From Candidatus Thioglobus sp. (GTDB lineage Bacteria > Pseudomonadota > Gammaproteobacteria > Arenicellales > UBA868): DNA of 35,357 nucleotides. The stretch spans positions 1 to 35,357 of the forward strand of contig SHBR01000016.1 of assembly GCA_004212795.1 (NCBI GenBank). Reading direction: 5' to 3'. A program made the translations under genes and the position numbers. Below the pieces are notes generated by a model. It was not told the origin of the DNA, made no database searches, and was given only the letters and a program-made list of their open reading frames with translations. This document shows, one piece after another, positions 32,838 to 35,357 of this stretch (the stretch's first letter is position 1; every line of letters begins with the position of its first letter).

Positions 32838-33266
32838 GTGTCAAAAATTTCTCTGTCTGAACTACTAGAACTGGTTGATGAGCAACTCCCGTTTGCACGG
32901 GAAAATGGCTTTGTTTTAGAGGATTTGGGGGAGGGTGCTGCGACGGTGCGTGCGCCATACGATCGAAAGTTTCTGCGGCCGGGAGATACCATTGCGGGTC
33001 CGGTTATGATGGGTCTTGCAGACTACGGGATTTATGCGGCGCTCCTAAGTAAGATTGGTGTTGTGCCGCTTGCCGTGACGACTAGTTTAAATATCAATTT
33101 TCTGAGTCGGCCCGGACCATCTGATCTGATTGCCAAAGCCCGCATTATGAAACTTGGAAAGCGCCTTGCGGTTGGCGAAGTTGAGATCTATAGCGATGGC
33201 GAGGATGAGCTTGTTGCGCATGTGACGGCGACCTACTCCATTCCCCCAAAAAAAGGGGTTACTTAA
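32838..33266 (+). CDS. PaaI-type hotdog-fold thioesterase
   Basis: The 142-residue product fits the hotdog thioesterase superfamily (PaaI/YdiI-like). LRPGDTIAGPVMMGLADYGIY near 46-66 corresponds to the central helix region, followed by the long strand LAVTTSLNINFLSRPG and ELVAHVTATYSIP. Substrate is probably an acyl-CoA but cannot be named. Start is GTG at 32838. The stop overlaps the next gene's ATG (TAATG), so the two are coupled. Confidence 0.82.
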   Translation: MSKISLSELLELVDEQLPFARENGFVLEDLGEGAATVRAPYDRKFLRPGDTIAGPVMMGLADYGIYAALLSKIGVVPLAVTTSLNINFLSRPGPSDLIAKARIMKLGKRLAVGEVEIYSDGEDELVAHVTATYSIPPKKGVT

Positions 33267-33946
33267 TGATGAACCAGAACGCGCTCACCGGAATAACGGC
33301 CTGTGTATTTGACGCTTATGGCACGCTCTTCGATGTGCATTCGGCGGTTCGTCGGTATTCAAATCAAGTTAAGGAAAGCGAAGGTGTTTCGGCCCTCTGG
33401 CGCACAAAGCAACTTGAGTACACATGGCTTCGTTCACTCATGGGCCGCTACGTTGATTTTTGGCAGGTAACTGCGGACGCGCTCGACTTTTCGCTCGACA
33501 CGTATGGCATATCGGATACCCATCTCAGGGAGGATTTATTGCAAGCTTATATGACGCTTTCCTGCTACTCTGAAGTACCTGACGTATTGGATCGACTTAA
33601 GAAAAAAGGCATTCGTTGTGCAATTTTATCGAATGGGTCTCCGCACATGCTTTCATCTGCTGTTAAAAATTCAGGTCTTTCAGAGGTTTTTGATGCGGTA
33701 ATTTCGGTTGACATGATTGGTCAATATAAGCCGGATCCGAGGGTCTATCAGTTGGCAGTCGATCAACTTAAAGTTGAGAAAAGTAAAATTGCGTTTCAAT
33801 CCTCGAACGCATGGGATGCTGCAGGGGCAAATGCGTATGGTTTCGATGTGGTTTGGGTTAATCGATTCAAGCAGAAGCCCGAGCGTTTAAATACGTCGGT
33901 CGATGTTGAGTTGCATGATCTTGAAAAGCTGCCCGAGCTACTTTGA
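33266..33946 (+). CDS. L-2-haloacid dehalogenase (HAD type II)
   Basis: This enzyme class hydrolyses short L-2-haloalkanoic acids to D-2-hydroxy acids. The 226-residue product resembles the Pseudomonas YL enzyme closely as I recall it. Catalytic residues are all visible: nucleophile Asp16 (VFDAYGTLFDVHS), Arg46 (ALWRTKQLEYTWLRSLMGRY), Ser122 (LSNGSP), Lys155 (YKPDPRVY) and Ser179, Asn181, Asp184 (QSSNAWDAAGA). The set is characteristic of true type II dehalogenases rather than generic HAD phosphatases. It is translationally coupled to the upstream thioesterase. Native substrate is unknown; haloacetate or a related metabolite is the best guess. Confidence 0.88.
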   Translation: MMNQNALTGITACVFDAYGTLFDVHSAVRRYSNQVKESEGVSALWRTKQLEYTWLRSLMGRYVDFWQVTADALDFSLDTYGISDTHLREDLLQAYMTLSCYSEVPDVLDRLKKKGIRCAILSNGSPHMLSSAVKNSGLSEVFDAVISVDMIGQYKPDPRVYQLAVDQLKVEKSKIAFQSSNAWDAAGANAYGFDVVWVNRFKQKPERLNTSVDVELHDLEKLPELL

Positions 33947-34017
33947 GCAGTGATCGAGCTTAAGATTTGGTCAAAGACCTTAATAACGATTACTGATACT
34001 TCAAAAGCGCCTTGAAC

Positions 34018-34923
34018 TTAAGGTAGTGTTGCTAATTTTGCGCGCGCGACTCGAGATGCCGGTGGGTGATTCAAGCGCTGACTTAAATTTTTTGTAATCT
34101 CAACAAGCTTATCTAGGTTTATTCCGGTTTCGATCCCGAGTCCATTGAGTAGATAAACAACATCTTCTGTGGCGACGTTGCCGGCAGAGCCTTTCGCATA
34201 AGGGCAGCCACCTAAACCTCCAACGGCTGTGTCTACAGTGCTAACGCCTAAATCAATACAGGCGAGGATATTGGCGAGCGCCTGACCATAGGTATCATGA
34301 AAGTGAACCGAGATTCGATCGATTCCAATGAGTTCTGCACAGTGTTCAACGAGGATACGAGCATTGTCAGCAGTGCCAATGCCGATGGTGTCACCAAGGG
34401 AGACCTCTGAGCAACCCATGTCGATTAACCGCTGAGCCATCGATGCGACTTGAGCAGGATTGACCTTGCCTTCATAGGGGCACCCCAGGACACAGGAGAT
34501 ATAGCCTCGAATGTAAATGCCATCACTAATTGCATGCTGGCAAACTTCGGCAAATCGATCCAGACTTGCAGCGACGCTACAGTTGATATTCTTTTGTGAG
34601 AAAGTCTCGGTGGCGGCGCCAAAAACGGCAATCTCTTTTGCCCCGGCCGCGCGGGCGTTGTTGTAACCTTTTAGGTTTGGAACCAAAACGGGCAATCTCA
34701 AATCAGGTCGATTATTAAGTGCGGTTAGAATTTCATCGCTGCCTGCCATTTGAGGTACCCAGCGGGTTGATACAAAAGCGCCCGCTTCAATTTGTACCAG
34801 TCCCGCATCAGAAAGCTGTTCGATAAGCGTGATTCGTTCTGAGGGTGAAAGATGTTGAACTTCATTTTGCAAGCCATCCCTAGGCCCCACTTCTACAATT
34901 TCAATACGTTTTGGTCTGGTCAT
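34018..34923 (-). CDS. mvaB: Hydroxymethylglutaryl-CoA lyase
   Basis: HMG-CoA lyase splits HMG-CoA to acetoacetate and acetyl-CoA, the last step of leucine degradation. The 301-residue product is a TIM barrel of the DRE-TIM class. It opens with IVEVGPRDGLQNE (Arg15, Asp16), has the metal-binding SVHFHDTYGQAL (His207, His209), and the signature VGGLGGCPYAKGSAGNVATED with catalytic Cys240. It is 15 nt downstream of the acetyltransferase gene on the same strand. Other leucine genes are not in the window. Confidence 0.95.
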   Translation of the reverse strand: MTRPKRIEIVEVGPRDGLQNEVQHLSPSERITLIEQLSDAGLVQIEAGAFVSTRWVPQMAGSDEILTALNNRPDLRLPVLVPNLKGYNNARAAGAKEIAVFGAATETFSQKNINCSVAASLDRFAEVCQHAISDGIYIRGYISCVLGCPYEGKVNPAQVASMAQRLIDMGCSEVSLGDTIGIGTADNARILVEHCAELIGIDRISVHFHDTYGQALANILACIDLGVSTVDTAVGGLGGCPYAKGSAGNVATEDVVYLLNGLGIETGINLDKLVEITKNLSQRLNHPPASRVARAKLATLP

Positions 34924-34938
34924 TCGACGGTTCTCGTT

Positions 34939-35357
34939 TTAAAGATTGATGACATAGTAAATACAGATGTCAGGGACTAGATTATCCTGATAATCTCCTT
35001 CGATTATATGTATCGGTCGCGCGCCAAGCGAACGGTTGAGTCCCCACATTTTTTGGGCGAGGACTGCGCGATTGCGACCCGAGATAAAGCGATATCCTTT
35101 TGTTTTTGCGACGGTTCTCTGGAGGAGTTTTAGTTCGCGAGCGATGCCTCTGCCTTGGAATATTGGTGCGACGCAGGTATCTGCAGAGTAAAGCGTTTGA
35201 AAATGGCCACGGGTCGAGTCTTCTGAAGGTCCGCGAACATGGGGAAATAATTCAATCGGACCACCAAGGCAAAAACCGGCGACAGTCGATTTGTCGTGTG
35301 CGATGAAGCTAGCGCTTTTGGAATGGCAGATAATGTCTCGAAGCGTCTTGGGATTAT
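34939..35357 (-). CDS. GNAT-family N-acetyltransferase (N-terminus cut by window edge)
   Basis: The minus strand from the window edge to the TAA at 34939-34941 encodes 138 residues without a stop. The pattern is that of a GNAT fold: a strand SFIAHDKSTVAGFCLGGPI, then CVAPIFQGRGIARELKLL, where QGRGIA is the acetyl-CoA pyrophosphate loop, and a C-terminal strand/helix with RFISGRNRAVLAQKMWGLN. Substrate is unknown. The start lies outside the window. It probably heads the transcript that contains mvaB. Confidence 0.75.
   Translation of the reverse strand, partial: NPKTLRDIICHSKSASFIAHDKSTVAGFCLGGPIELFPHVRGPSEDSTRGHFQTLYSADTCVAPIFQGRGIARELKLLQRTVAKTKGYRFISGRNRAVLAQKMWGLNRSLGARPIHIIEGDYQDNLVPDICIYYVINL

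Noticed and set aside
33947-34017. Terminator between the dehalogenase gene and mvaB
   Set aside because: The only stem, GGTC-AAA-GACC, has four base pairs and no T-run; too weak to call.
1-35357. CRISPR arrays, tRNA genes, insertion sequences, defence or toxin-antitoxin modules
   Set aside because: Looked for on both strands; no repeat-spacer pattern, tRNA cloverleaf, transposase or toxin-like small gene pair was found.

Overview
The window reads as ordinary chromosome of a free-living gammaproteobacterium. Support comes from several conserved neighbourhoods: recN next to a heat-shock operon (hrcA-grpE-dnaK-dnaJ), gatCAB divergent from mreBCD, the rod-shape/lipoate cluster mrdA-rodA-mltB-rlpA-dacA-ybeD-lipB, lptD-surA with a divergent murU, and glnK-amtB next to ubiK-comM. 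Several of these match the Pseudomonas layout as I remember it. The genus cannot be named from the sequence. Both ends cut through genes (recN on the left, an acetyltransferase on the right). Genes are packed tightly, many overlapping by 1-4 nt. No gene-free stretch exceeds 300 nt; the longest is about 267 nt, upstream of glnK. I saw no tRNA, rRNA, insertion sequence, prophage or CRISPR array.

Layout. 1-2336 (minus): recN and nadK. 2395-7546 (plus): hrcA under a sigma70-like promoter, then grpE and dnaK, each behind its own sigma32-like promoter, then dnaJ behind a hairpin region. 7656-9762 (plus): the two last dTDP-rhamnose genes (rmlC, rmlD) and tsaB. 9777-13867 (minus): gatC-gatA-gatB for Gln/Asn-tRNA amidation, followed by a lipoprotein with an internal repeat insertion. 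13990-23382 (plus): one tightly spaced run mreB-mreC-mreD-mrdA-rodA-mltB-rlpA-dacA-ybeD-lipB, uniting the cell-elongation scaffold, synthase pair, wall hydrolases and octanoyl transfer. 23408-24091 (minus): murU, with its usual partner amgK absent from this locus. 24267-28169 (plus): lptD and surA for outer-membrane assembly. 28217-29862 (minus): glnK-amtB under a near-perfect sigma54 promoter with an upstream NtrC-type site. 30130-31934 (plus): ubiK and comM. 31970-35357: a catabolic patch with an ECHDC3-like crotonase homologue, a hotdog thioesterase, an L-2-haloacid dehalogenase, HMG-CoA lyase and a partial GNAT acetyltransferase.

I did not find a clearly new multi-gene system. The points most worth a second look are regulatory or contextual: paired near-palindromes around the sigma54 promoter, HrcA with no CIRCE operator in its own operon, a hairpin abutting the dnaJ start, murU without amgK, the repeat-bearing lipoprotein, and the crotonase homologue lacking both catalytic glutamates.
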